Positions 1 through 15,267 are shown, counted from the stretch's first letter. The stretch: DNA of 29,521 nt from Triparma columacea (GCA_030267965.1 BRYA01001193.1:1-29521); one strand, 5' to 3'. A program made the numbers and translations. The notes: generated by a model not told the origin, from the letters alone.

Positions 1-6055
<6,055 letters not shown>

Positions 6056-6218
6056 TGACCTTTGTATATAATTTTTGTGTTGTAACGTTTTTAGTAAAAC
6101 AAAGATCTGAGGGTCGTCCTCCCTGTATTCTGTTAAGGATTCCAACCTTCAGCCCCCCCCCCCCTGCCCCCTCCCCCCGTAGATTTTTGTTATATCCCCT
6201 CTTGTTTTTGCGGCTCCC

Positions 6219-7094
6219 CTAACTGGACATTGTGCAAATATCGGCCGTCTTCTGCATCTCCAGCCTCTGGGTCTCGATTTCCTGTAACTTGACGGCGAGC
6301 TGCTTCTTCCCGTCCTCAATCTCCCCGACCACGGCGTCATTGGCCTTGTCAAGGGCGGCAATTAGGCGCTCCCTCTCGGCGAGCTTCATCTCGTGGGTGT
6401 TCATACGGAGGACATCCTGGGGGGTCACGCCGTCGGGGAGAAGGGAGGCGAAGGCGGCATTGTTGATAGTCTGACCATTCTCAGTTCCAGCCTTCTCAAT
6501 GAGCTGTGGGTGGGGATGGGGTGGACGGGGGTGAGGATCGGGCGCTAGGGGGGAGGGCAAGAACGAGAACAACTCACCTCCTCCAACTTGAGCAGCTTCT
6601 TGTTGATGTCATGGGAGGCAACAATAGAGTCGAACTCGACAGAGACCCTCTCGTTGACCCCATCCATAACACTGGTCACCAACTCAGTCAACTCAGGGGT
6701 AGCGAGGTCGCCGTAGATGGACTTGACGACATCCTCGTTGATCACCTTCCGTGTCTCTGCTAGGGCCTTACCCATGACCTGAATAGGTATGGAGGGGTGG
6801 GTTGATTTGAACGAGAGATGGCATTTTTATTAGCAGGGTGAGCGATATATGGGATAAGTTATGTTAAATATGAGATAATGAATATATAGGAGACGTTAAA
6901 GATGGTGAAATCTCAATATAATTCATCAGGAGAGTAGAAAATGAAGTGAAAGCAGAAGGGTGGGACATCGGCCATTTGCCTCCGAGGCTAAAAGTGAGCT
7001 AAATACGAGCTAATAGGAGCATTCTACTTACAGTCTTGAGCTTATTAGTGCGTACGGCTTCAGGCATGTTTGTGGAGTCCGAAAGTGCAGACAT
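6219..7094 (-). CDS. Nnf1/PMF1-like kinetochore protein (candidate)
   Basis: Three exons on the minus strand: 7094-7032, 6778-6578 and 6503-6219. They encode 182 aa with GTAAGT or GTGAGT donors, CAG acceptors and phase-0 junctions. The pattern RTNKLKTVMGKALAETRKVI, a helix ending VEFDSIVASHDINKKLLKLE, and ELIEKAG resembles the Nnf1/PMF1 layout: an Arg-led helix, an EF-x-x-I segment, then a Leu-rich segment with a following Ile-x-x-Ala. Nnf1 is a subunit of the Mis12 (MIND) complex that links centromeric chromatin to the Ndc80 complex. The C-terminal half (KLAERERLIAALDKANDAVV onward) is a continuous coiled coil, as expected. The length is close to the yeast and human proteins (about 200 aa). 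Similarity was judged by eye from a weakly conserved family, so the gene model is firmer than the function. The gene converges with the TPR gene and is divergent from the sigma-factor gene. Confidence 0.6.
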
Positions 7095-7356
7095 GTTTTG
7101 TTTTTGATTGTAGGGGAAAGTCGAGGAAAAAAGAGAGAAAAGAAGGAGAGGAAACAGAGAAACAGATGGGCAAAATCGTCGAATCCACGTAGCCCACTTC
7201 TGCTCTCTACCTATTTGTAGGCGCGACTCCATAAAGCAGCAACCAATCTAACCAAGTGAAGGAGGCTAACCGAGACGACTTTAAAGGCCGAACGTTTCGA
7301 TTTGAGGAATTTAGAGACAGGCTTACGGGTGACTCGGCCATAGATTGACCTTCTAC
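7095..7356. promoter_or_regulatory. divergent intergenic region, Nnf1-like / sigma factor
   Basis: These 262 bp lie between two divergent start codons and presumably carry both promoters and 5' UTRs. No recognisable core element or small gene was seen. A purine-rich tract occupies about 7120-7165. Confidence 0.35.
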
Positions 7357-9374
7357 ATGGCTGACTTTAGACGCCCAACGAAGTTTCACCGCACTAAGCT
7401 GTTTGTTGCGATATTACTCATCACCTTTTGCCAAGCTTTCCACGAAATTACCGTCCTTACACCCTCAAATGTTCATTATCATCGGTCCCAACAACACTCC
7501 TCCACAACACTGGGGATAAGCTCGCTCGAGAGGGAGCAGAATGAGATAATTGGGGGGAAGAAGGACAAGGACAACGGCAAGGATCGACCTAGCAGCAGGG
7601 GCACGACCATGCCTGGCTTCACAACTCGTGCTCACTTGGTAAGCCAGGATGAGGACAAGAGGCTGGCTGCAATTATGGGTGAAGGGGGGGACGTTGATGA
7701 TTTCGGCGGCGACGCCAGTCAGATATCGTCCCTCTCCGAGCTGGGGGAGGTAGGGGAGGAGGTTGGGTTCGAAGCTTCCAAGTCAAATACTGCCGCTTTG
7801 CTACAACCCCCATCACCGCTCGACAGGCAGGCGCAGGGGAAGGTGGGAGAGCAGCTGCAGGAGGGGGCCAGGACACCAAGCAAGACGGAGAGCTCGAAGA
7901 TTAAGCCTCAGAACAACATTTTCAAGAATGATAGATCACTCTTGAAGAATGGCAAGGTGAGGAGAAGTGACGAGCGAAGCCGAAGAGCGGAAAAGGCTGG
8001 TTGGACAAAACCTAGCGACTAAGCCCCCCCCCTCTCCGCCCGCCGTTGCAGCAAATAAAGAAGAAGACCAAGTCCCAAATGAAGGCCACCCAAAATTACA
8101 TGTATAGAAAGTCCAACACGGTCCCCGAGTCGCTCCTTGATTTCGTGGCTGAGATTCACGAGCAGGATAGGTGAGAATGCTTGTGACTCGACTCACTTGG
8201 GAACCCGGCGCTCTTCCGCATTATCTCAACCCACCAACGCAACCCCTACGTCGCCTTCCACAGAATAACTCCCTCTGAGGAGATCGCCCTCGGAGAGAAG
8301 ACGCAGACTTACATGCAGCTGCAGGCCCTTCAGTCCAACCTCGCCAAGGAGCTCGGCCGGGCCCCTACCGACGAGGAGTGGTGCGCGGCCAGCGGTCGAA
8401 TCAACCTCCAGTCTGTGGAGACGATAATGAAGGAGGGCCTCGAGGCGAAGAACAAGCTCGTCACCGCCAACCTGCGCCTCGTGCAGAGGGTGGTAAACGT
8501 GTACATTAGGAACGGCCTCAGCTCGCAGTACAACGCGGGGGACCTGATGCAGGAGGGGACCATCGCGCTGATTAGGGCGGCGGAGAAGTTCGAGCCTAGC
8601 AAGGGGTTCAGGTTCAGCACCTACGCAATGTTCTGGATAAGGGCGAGCGTCAAGAGGTGAGAAACGCATGAAGGAAGAAAAGAAGGCGCACGTTTACAAC
8701 CAACTAAACGCAAACCCCTCGGACGTCAATTCGACCCCCCCCCTCCCCGGCTCCTCCCCCGTCGCAGGTCCCAGCTGTCCCAGAGCCGTGAGATAAGCGT
8801 CCCACAACGTGTCCAGGAGGTCCACAAGAAGATGCAGCTCGTAAAGAAGGAGCTTTCCGACAGGGGCGAGCGTTGCGGGATCGAGCAGCTCTCACAGATC
8901 ATGGGCGTGAAGGTGGAGGCCCTGGAGAAGGCGGAAATGGCAATGGCACAGAAGACTTACAGCCTGGACTGCTCAATCACTAACAAGAAGAAGGCGGGGA
9001 CGGGGGTAGACTCATCGCACGGGGGCTCGACCGTCACCTCCAACCTTTACCGGTTCGTCGAGTCCAAGTTGGACCTTAACGACGTCGGGGGGGTTGAGAG
9101 GGAGATGCTTCGCGAGGACATCGTTAAGGACTTGAGGAGACACCTGGACACAGAGAGGGCGGAAATCGTCATACTCCGGTACGGGCTTGAGGACGTGGCG
9201 GGGTACATGAGGGTCGGGAAGGACGGGAAGTGCAGAGCGGGGAGGGGGGACGGACTTAGCATCAAGGAACTCGCGGGGATTAAGGGAATGAAACAGGACA
9301 AGGTCAGGAGAATCATCAAGACTAGCCTCGTCAAACTCAAACCACACATGAAGGAGTGGTTGAAGGAGGTGTGA
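7357..9374 (+). CDS. plastid RNA polymerase sigma-70 factor (nuclear-encoded)
   Basis: Promoter-recognition subunit of the bacterial-type plastid RNA polymerase. Exons are 7357-7956, 8052-8170, 8264-8656 and 8768-9374 (572 aa). GTGAG donors and phases 0, 2, 2 fit. The N-terminus has basic residues and a hydrophobic core, KLFVAILLITFCQA, then F28, matching signal peptide plus A|F transit-peptide start used for complex plastids of heterokonts. Residues about 30-200 are a low-complexity transit or linker region. Region 1.2 begins ITPSEEIALGEKTQ. Region 2 runs from AKNKLVTANLRLVQRVV (about 302) through YNAGDLMQEGTIALIRAAEK and FRFSTYAMFWIRASVKR (core binding, -10 melting and recognition). Region 3 follows at about 386-440. 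Region 4 has an ERAEIVILRYGL segment and the helix-turn-helix GLSIKELAGIKGMKQDKVRR (-35 recognition). The exon 3/4 junction falls inside region 2.4 and splices to the expected KRSQLSQSREISVPQ. Confidence 0.93.
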
Positions 9375-9495
9375 GGGGTGCTGGTGGTGTGTATGAGTTG
9401 TAGGGGGGAGAGGAAATTTGAAGATTTTCAGCTGTGGTTTTTGTTTGTGAAACATTAGATCATTTTGGCTACAACAACTTTCTTCCCTACCTCCC
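9375..9495. other. convergent 3' intergenic region
   Basis: These 121 bp separate the stops of the sigma-factor gene (plus) and the DNA phosphatase gene (minus). The stretch must hold both 3' UTR ends. T-rich stretches such as GGTTTTTGTTTGTG near 9436 are plausible cleavage-region sequence for the plus-strand gene. Confidence 0.35.
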
Positions 9496-10947
9496 CTACG
9501 AGCCCTCCCTTCCAAAGAATTGTTCCGGCGTGTAGAATTTGACCCCCACACTTCTCGCGAATTCCCTATCACAGTCCCCGTGGTCCCCCATTCTCCCCGC
9601 TGCGTCCCCTACATAAAACGAAACCTTCAGGTCAGGTTTGACACCCTTGTTATGTTTCGATAGGAACATCTCCCACATTCCCGAGCCTGGTTTCCTGTAC
9701 GTAATCTCCCCCGTTTCGTCTTCCCCTTTCTTCCCTTTCCTCCCCGTCGCAAATAGCGCCGCAAAGGGGACACCCCAGACACCCCCAAGAAAGTCCACCC
9801 TACCCCTAACGACGTCTGCCTTACACCCGTCCAACTTACCACCCACACCTCCCTGGTTACTGAATATAACCACCCTGTACCCGTCAGCGTGTAGTTCCCG
9901 AACCTTGGAGATTACGGAATCTGAGTACGGTCTAAACTCAGAGGTCGACGTTGCCAGGTACGGGGGAGTGCCTAATTTAGTGACCTCTAAAGTACCGTCC
10001 AGGTCGAACGCTGCGATTTTCTCCCCTCCACTCGGGCTCCCTTCTCCCATCATCCTCGGGTCGGTTCTCTCCATAACTTCCTCTCTCGGGTGGTACGTCC
10101 ATGTAGGTTTCGGAACTACCCTGGTTATGTCGTACATGTCCTCAGCGATCCTGGAGGACGCAGACACCCACCCGGTGACCCCTGACGAGAGCTGGACCTT
10201 GTAACGCGTGACGGAGACCTCCTCGTAATCAGAATCAGAATCAGAATCTCCGTCTGAAACCGGCTGAGGCTCAAGTATGCCTTGGTCGAGGACTAGGGCC
10301 GTCTCGCCCAGGTGCATTCTTCCTAAAATTGAGCTCTCCTCGATGTCCAGTTGGGATCTAACGGTGGCTCCTTTGTGGTGGACTACGACTATTCTATTTT
10401 GGGGAGAGGGAAGGGGGGGGAGGGTGTAGGAAGGAGGAGGGGGGGGAGGGGGGGGAGGGGGGGATTTCGTTGAGGGGAAGGGTTTAAGGGTGACGGTGAA
10501 GATATTGTCCTTCCCCGGTATGTCTTTGAAAACCTTTTTGAGTTCCATTTCCCTCCCCTCCCCATATTTCTCCCCCTCCCCACAAATACCATCAGCCCCC
10601 CCATCAATACTCGGGAACGGTTTAATCTTCGGTCTAAAATCCTCCCCCCCATCTCTTGTCGGTGGGATATTTTTCCCTCCCCTTCCTCCTCTCTTTTCTG
10701 GGTATTCAGCGGCAAAATTTGCACCTAAACTGAGACCTACGCGATGATCGATATGATTATCCCCCCCCAGGTTTGATTGATACCCATTCTGAGGCCCAAT
10801 CTGAGGCCCTTTCTGAGGTTGTTTTCCATTGTCGGTAAAATGGTTGAATCTAACGCCATTTGCAACATTTGAGTTAGGCGATCTCTCAATAAGTGGATGG
10901 GAGGACTTGGATAGTGAGAATTTTCGTTTCTTGAGTTTTGACGGCAT
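9496..10947 (-). CDS. DNA 3'-phosphatase (PNKP phosphatase class) with SH3-like domain
   Basis: Removes 3'-phosphates from DNA strand breaks so that polymerase and ligase can act in base-excision and single-strand-break repair. A single 483-aa open frame. The N-terminus is basic (MPSKLKKRKFSLSKSSH), suggesting nuclear location. A proline run (about residues 165-175) precedes a beta-rich segment from RIVVVHHKGATVRSQLDIEE to RYKVQLSSGVTGWVSASS that looks like an SH3b-type barrel. The catalytic HAD motif I is AAFDLDGTL, with Asp nucleophile and general-acid Asp. Motif II lies in RVVIFSNQGGV. The YRKPGSGMWEMF segment is typical of the PNK3P family, and motif III/IV is VSFYVGDAAGR. The protein ends right after EQFFGREGS, so the P-loop kinase domain of animal PNKP is absent, as in yeast Tpp1. 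It lies in tandem with the LRR gene, 153 bp downstream of its stop. Confidence 0.9.
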   Translation of the reverse strand: MPSKLKKRKFSLSKSSHPLIERSPNSNVANGVRFNHFTDNGKQPQKGPQIGPQNGYQSNLGGDNHIDHRVGLSLGANFAAEYPEKRGGRGGKNIPPTRDGGEDFRPKIKPFPSIDGGADGICGEGEKYGEGREMELKKVFKDIPGKDNIFTVTLKPFPSTKSPPPPPPPPPPSYTLPPLPSPQNRIVVVHHKGATVRSQLDIEESSILGRMHLGETALVLDQGILEPQPVSDGDSDSDSDYEEVSVTRYKVQLSSGVTGWVSASSRIAEDMYDITRVVPKPTWTYHPREEVMERTDPRMMGEGSPSGGEKIAAFDLDGTLEVTKLGTPPYLATSTSEFRPYSDSVISKVRELHADGYRVVIFSNQGGVGGKLDGCKADVVRGRVDFLGGVWGVPFAALFATGRKGKKGEDETGEITYRKPGSGMWEMFLSKHNKGVKPDLKVSFYVGDAAGRMGDHGDCDREFARSVGVKFYTPEQFFGREGS

Positions 10948-11100
10948 TATGGGGGTTTGTTTGGCAAATGGAAGAGGAGCACAGACAAGAGCTAGGAGAT
11001 CACACAGAGAAATGGGAAATTTTAATTGAGCGTAATAGGATTCATCATTTAAGTGAGGAAGAAGTGAAAGAGAACGACGATTGAATTCAAAAACAAAGAC

Positions 11101-12582
11101 TTACAGAAACTCCAGAATTACTCTCCACAAAACTTTCGGGATCTTGTCACGTGTCTCAGTCCTCTTTAGGGGTGCTTCAACTCCGTCTCTCTTCCGCTTC
11201 AGACTATCCGGTCCACTGGGTTGATTCTCCACGTGCTCCCAGGTTCCCTTAAGGCACAGAAGAGCGTTGACGCGTTCACGTATGCGGTGCCACCTAGAAT
11301 GGAGAAGGGCCTCGACAGTGGACATATTTTGATCGGCAGCGGCATTGATTAAGGCGGTGCAGTCCAAGAAGCAGCCTCTACCGATGGAGACGGCAGGAGA
11401 TAGACTGAGTTTCGTTAGGGTAGAGCAATATCTGAAGGCCCACTTGCCAATCGTTGTCACTCCTTCCGGGATGGTGATGGACGTGAGAGAGGAGCATTGG
11501 AAGAAGGCACGTATGCCAATCGTTGTCACTCCGTCTGGGATGGTGATGGACGTGAGGGACAAGCATCCCCTGAAGGCGCCATCACTAATCATCGTCACTC
11601 CGTCCGGGATGGTGATGGCCATGAGGGAGGAGCATCCTCTGAAGGCGCCACTGTCAATCATCGTCACTCCGTCTGGGATTGTGATGGCCGTAAGGGAGGA
11701 GCATCCTGCGAAGGCACCATCGCCAATCATCGTTACTCCGTCTGGGATGCTGATAGCTGTGAGGGAGGAGCATCCGTAGAAGGCTTCATTGCCAATCGTC
11801 GTCACTCCGTCTGGGATGGTGATGGCCGTGAGGGAGGAGCATCCTTCGAAGGCGCTTTCGCCAATTGTCGTCACTGAGTCTGGGATGGTGATGGCTGTGA
11901 GGGAGGAGCATCCTATGAAGGCCCAGCTGTCAATCTCCGTCACTGAGTCTGGGATGGTGATGGCCGTGAGGGATGAGCATCCTTTGAAGGCTTTATGGCC
12001 AATCTCCGTCACTGAGTCCGGGATTGTGATGGCCGTGAGGGAGGAGCATGCTTCAAAGGCGTTCAATTCAATCGTCCTCACTGAGTCCGGGATGGTGATG
12101 GACGTGAGGGAGGAACATTCCTGGAAGGCATTAGAGTAAATTGCCGTCACTGAGTTCGGGATGGTGATGGCGGTGAGGGAGGAGCATCCAGAGAAGGCGC
12201 ACTCGCCAATCGTTGTCACTCCATCCGGGATTGTGATGGCCGTGAGGGAGGAGCAATAAATGAAGGCGGAATGGCCAATCTTCGTCACTCCGTCCGGGAT
12301 TGTGATGGCCGTGAGGGAGGAGCATTCACAGAAGGCGAGGTTGCCAATCTTCGTCACTCCGTCCGGGATGGTGATGGCCGTGAGGGAGGAGCATCCGAAG
12401 AAGGCATTAACGCCAATCGACGTCACTCCTTGTGCAAAAGTCACTTCTGTGAGTTGATGATTGCCTCTGAAGCTCTCTGTTCCGGAGTATACTGCTGTTT
12501 TGGGAAGGGAATGGTATCCATCATCTGGGTCGTCGTAGTCATGACTATAGTCATCACCATAAGCAAAGTCAAATTCACTCAT
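11101..12582 (-). CDS. BspA-type leucine-rich-repeat protein
   Basis: A 493-aa protein built almost entirely of the 23-residue LRR_5 (BspA-like) unit, consensus CSSLTAITIPDGVTTIGxxAF. Fourteen well-conserved units lie at about 11410-12400, with degenerate caps on both sides (NHQLTEVTFAQGVTSIGVNAF at the N end; CSTLTKLSLSPAVSIGRGCF at the C end). The N-terminus is acidic and Tyr-rich, and there is no signal peptide, so a cytoplasmic or nuclear location is likely. A Lys/Arg cluster SLKRKRDG near the C-terminus could be a nuclear signal. These repeats form solenoids that bind proteins, and the family is greatly expanded in some protists and algae. The partner is unknown. The stop codon overlaps GTAAGT, so a further 3' exon cannot be excluded, although only 153 bp remain before the next gene. 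Confidence 0.9.
   Translation of the reverse strand: MSEFDFAYGDDYSHDYDDPDDGYHSLPKTAVYSGTESFRGNHQLTEVTFAQGVTSIGVNAFFGCSSLTAITIPDGVTKIGNLAFCECSSLTAITIPDGVTKIGHSAFIYCSSLTAITIPDGVTTIGECAFSGCSSLTAITIPNSVTAIYSNAFQECSSLTSITIPDSVRTIELNAFEACSSLTAITIPDSVTEIGHKAFKGCSSLTAITIPDSVTEIDSWAFIGCSSLTAITIPDSVTTIGESAFEGCSSLTAITIPDGVTTIGNEAFYGCSSLTAISIPDGVTMIGDGAFAGCSSLTAITIPDGVTMIDSGAFRGCSSLMAITIPDGVTMISDGAFRGCLSLTSITIPDGVTTIGIRAFFQCSSLTSITIPEGVTTIGKWAFRYCSTLTKLSLSPAVSIGRGCFLDCTALINAAADQNMSTVEALLHSRWHRIRERVNALLCLKGTWEHVENQPSGPDSLKRKRDGVEAPLKRTETRDKIPKVLWRVILEFL
11410..12470 (-). repeat. 69-bp coding tandem repeat (LRR units)
   Basis: Tandem 69-bp units encode the 23-residue LRRs. On the plus strand each contains a variant of TCCGGGATGGTGATGGCCGTG. 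Units differ at few positions. The central block (about 11870-12160) shares IPDSV or IPNSV in place of IPDGV, suggesting local expansion. The repeat also generates long antisense open frames that are not genes. Confidence 0.9.
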
Positions 12583-12918
12583 AGTATCAACCCTAACAGG
12601 ATGGAGAGGATCTTTTATACCGTCCTTTCGGGAGAGGACTGTTATTCCTTATTATTAACGTTTATAACTACTTTAGACCAATGGAGTGCTAATTCAGTAG
12701 ACTTCAAGCACCCACGTATGAACAAAGAATGGAACAAGACGAAACAAGTGGCTAATTAAATGGCCTAATTAAGTGGCAATTTTGAGAACATAATCACCCC
12801 ACTCATTCACTCATACATTCGTCTCTCCATTCATCTACCCAATCACTCCCCTCATTCAGCCCCTCTCATTCAACTCCCCCATTCACCTCCTCCATTCACT
12901 CCCCTAATTTGCCTCAGA
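12583..12918. promoter_or_regulatory. divergent intergenic region with CATTCAYYC-type simple repeat
   Basis: Between the LRR gene (minus) and a membrane-protein gene (plus), 336 bp. No gene seen. From about 12795 to 12905 it is a degenerate pyrimidine-rich repeat of CATTCACTC-like words. It ends TTGCCTCAG just before the ATG at 12919, so a 3' splice site for a 5' UTR intron is possible. Confidence 0.5.
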
Positions 12919-13513
12919 ATGTCATCCCCCATCATGCCCCCTCCAGCATCCCCTTCCAATTCCCCAACCCCTCTAAATACGTGGTTATCCCATTCCCTTC
13001 ATTCCCTAACCTGCATAACAGTCTCCCTATCCGGTGGTGCCCTAGCCGGTTACTCCCTCCGTAATGAAAAGATAAAGGCCTCAGGTGGAAGTACCAAGAA
13101 CCTCGATCCTTTAATCAACCGTCTCCCTGGTAAGTGGGGTGTCCGTTGTGCCGCGTTCGCGTGCGTTTACGAGGCGGGTAAGGGTGTAAGCGCAGCCGGA
13201 CGTGAGGGACTAAGGGATTACCTACCGAAGGAAATTGGAGGAGGAGAGGGAAGGGAAGGGAAGGGGAATACTGAGGGACACGTAATGAAGATAGTGGACT
13301 GCGTATTCGGGGCGGGGATGGCGAGTTTGTTAGGGACTACCATAGGGAATGAGATGATAGAGGACAGGGGGAAACTGCTTAGGATTCAGGTGTGTGTGGG
13401 GGGGGGGCAAGGGGGAAGGAGGGAGGGAGACCTCCTTTGGGAAGCGGTCGGGAGGCGGCCCCCTTTATTAAACTCTCTCGCTCTCACCCATTTTCCTAAC
13501 CCCCCCCCCCCTC
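12919..13513 (+). CDS. small membrane protein, Tim17-like pattern (3' end in gap)
   Basis: ATG 12919 opens a frame with one clear exon, about 12919-13389 (157 codons). It ends ATTCAG before a GTGTGTG that could be a donor. After that the sequence is low-complexity and runs into the assembly gap, so the 3' end is unknown and my end coordinate is only the gap edge. A proline-rich N-terminus is followed by a Gly/Ser-rich hydrophobic segment (TVSLSGGALAGYSL), then GKWGVRCAAFACVYEAGKGV and IVDCVFGAGMASLLGTTIGN. Small-residue GxxxG-like helices with an FA-x-x-YE segment recall the Tim17/22/23 inner-membrane translocase family, but the match is weak. It converges with the four-TM gene at 14371. The function should be treated as unknown. 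Confidence 0.55.
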
Positions 13514-13602
13514 NNNNNNNNNNNNNNNNNNNNNNNNNNNNNNNNNNNNNNNNNNNNNNNNNNNNNNNNNNNNNNNNNNNNNNNNNNNNNNNNNNNNNNN
13601 NN
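13514..13602. other. assembly gap (89 N) flanked by poly-C tracts
   Basis: A run of N flanked by a C10-rich tract on the left (13500-13511) and a longer C tract on the right (about 13620-13635). The gap falls where the 3' ends of two convergent genes meet, so both ends are missing or distorted. Confidence 0.99.
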
Positions 13603-14371
13603 GTGTTGATAATACCCCTCCCCCCCCCCCCCCCCGCTCCCCCTCCTCCCAACCTCGTCTACGCCCCAGATTATACCGAGGCCACCCTGCTCCCAACTGT
13701 ACCCTTTGTCAAGCTTGAACTCTCCGTGAACCTCTTTGCAGATGGTGATACACAGCCCCACGAAGAAAGTACAAACCGTACCAGCGAGAACCTTAAAACT
13801 ACCCTCACCAGACTCCTTGCTCTTAGCAACCTGCAGAAGCGCGCCCATTAGCAGGTTCGCAAGGACCCCCACAATGAGGAGCCTGACCATCTTCCTCCTG
13901 TACATGTACATTTTCTCAACATTCCTACCCAAGTGATCAGGCCGTCCTCGGAACGCCTTTTGTGTACCCCAGATTACAACGAAGGACGAGCACACTGCGG
14001 CCGTAAGGCAGGCGCCGAAGCCCACGGATGAGAAGAGGAAGTACGACACCACTACGGCTTGCTGGAAAGGGGAGGTTCCGACGTAGTTCATCTGCTGCGT
14101 CAAACCTAGGAAAGCATTCGCAGAGAGGAAGGAGGACACGGCGGCGAGGGAACCGAGCTGGGAGGAGAAGAGGGTTATCTCCTTCATGCGGAGGGAGTTT
14201 AGGGTCTGCTGCTGCGTGGCTAGGTGGGGAGTTTAACACACGGGACGGGGGGTTGGGGGGATGGATTTTGCGCATTCTTGGGCGTTGGATAATGAAGGAA
14301 ATGGAAGGTGCAAAGGATGGTGCAAAGGAAGGGCACTCACCGACCAGGGCATTTGCATCTGCTGAAAGCAT
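13603..14371 (-). CDS. four-helix membrane protein, Orai-like topology (3' end in gap)
   Basis: Two exons are inferred on the minus strand. The first is 14371-14341 (MLSADANALV plus one base), with a GTGAGT donor. The second begins at 14219 after a TAG acceptor (phase 1), reads ATQQQTLNSLRMKEITLFSS, and continues toward the gap. Four hydrophobic helices follow: LGSLAAVSSFLSANAFLGL; VVVSYFLFSSVGFGACLTAA; a basic loop FRGRPDHLGRNVEKMYMYRR and then VRLLIVGVLANLLMGALLQV; and VLAGTVCTFFVGLCITICKE. Helix spacing and the long polar 2-3 loop resemble Orai-type calcium channels and related algal proteins. However, the acidic selectivity residue expected in helix 1 is not seen, so the channel role is doubtful. 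The 3' end is unresolved because no stop appears before the gap. Confidence 0.7.
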
Positions 14372-14536
14372 AGTTATTATAATTTCGATGTAAAATGTAT
14401 TGTTTTGTAAAGGACAAGTGAGTTGCGATCAGGTATTTTTGAGGTGTATGGTGAGGAGGAGATGGAATTATTGAAAGAAGGGGGAGATGGGATTAGTTGG
14501 GGTATCCAAAAGAAACAAACCATCCATTTAAACATA

Positions 14537-15267
14537 ATGACGATAGTAAATCGGATCTGCGTCCTCCTCATCCTCTTCTTCGCTGCCCCGATATTGCCCC
14601 TCTCTCCCTCCTATACCCGCCGTACTGTCTTAATATCCCTATCCTCTCCCTTGGTCGCTGGTGTCGTTGCTCCTGCCTCTGCAAAGACTGGAACGGTCGC
14701 ATCACAGCAGTTCGCCACCTCGTCACCTTCGACGAAGATAACCAAGGTCAGCCCTCAGGTTGCTTACGATGGTATCAAACAAGCAAGGGAGGAGCTCAAG
14801 GGAGGTGAGCTCAAAGGCTGGAAGATCGAAAGCGAAAGCAGCACATCACAACCTACTATTGACTAACAAACCCTTCCACCGTCGTCGCTTTTTGTCCATC
14901 TCCCCCAGCAACTAAATACCTAAAGACCTCCGACTACCCCGGTATGCTGTCATACCTAAAAACTTCCGCCCCCTCCCTTTCCTCCTTCGAGTCGAACGCG
15001 TTGTCCCTTCTCTCCTCCAAGTCCCTGGACGAAAGCTCAAAGAAGGAGATCGGCACGATACGCCGTTACGGTGTAGGTGCTGACGTTATGATAATGTACG
15101 GTGGTTTGTTGAACGAGTTGTCAGGAGGTGCTGAGGGGGGGCAGGAGTTTGAGCTGGATGACGAAGAGGTTAGGAAGGTCGATAGGAGGGAGGTTGAGAA
15201 GTACCTTCTAAGGACGGCTGAGAGTTTGGATGAGATTATAGCTATTTGCAAGTCCAACGGTATGTAG
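14537..15267 (+). CDS. thylakoid-lumen protein with Tat-type presequence, PsbQ-like helical domain
   Basis: Exons 14537-14804 and 14909-15267 (208 aa, phase 1, GTGAGC donor, CCCCCAG acceptor, a CTAAC word inside the intron). The presequence looks three-part: a hydrophobic signal peptide (CVLLILFFAAPILPL), a short Ser/Arg stretch, then twin Arg28-Arg29 followed by VLISLSSPLVAGVVAPASA and a likely lumenal cleavage at A49|K50. This is the order expected for a heterokont lumenal protein using the Tat pathway. The mature part is helical: VAYDGIKQAREELKGG, TKYLKTSDYPGMLSYLKTSA, IRRYGVGADVMIMYGGLLNE and EKYLLRTAESLDEIIAICKS. The layout recalls PsbQ-like four-helix extrinsic subunits of photosystem II (PsbQ', Psb31), but I cannot assign a specific one. 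Targeting is better supported than function. Confidence 0.75.

Noticed and set aside
11345..12139. Long plus-strand open frames opposite the LRR gene
   Set aside because: They are antisense products of the 69-bp repeat (period divisible by three, so stops are absent in several frames). The minus strand gives the canonical LRR consensus.
13652..13851. Continuation of the plus-strand Tim17-like frame beyond the gap
   Set aside because: This stretch is the antisense of the four-helix membrane gene; reading through the N run is an artefact.
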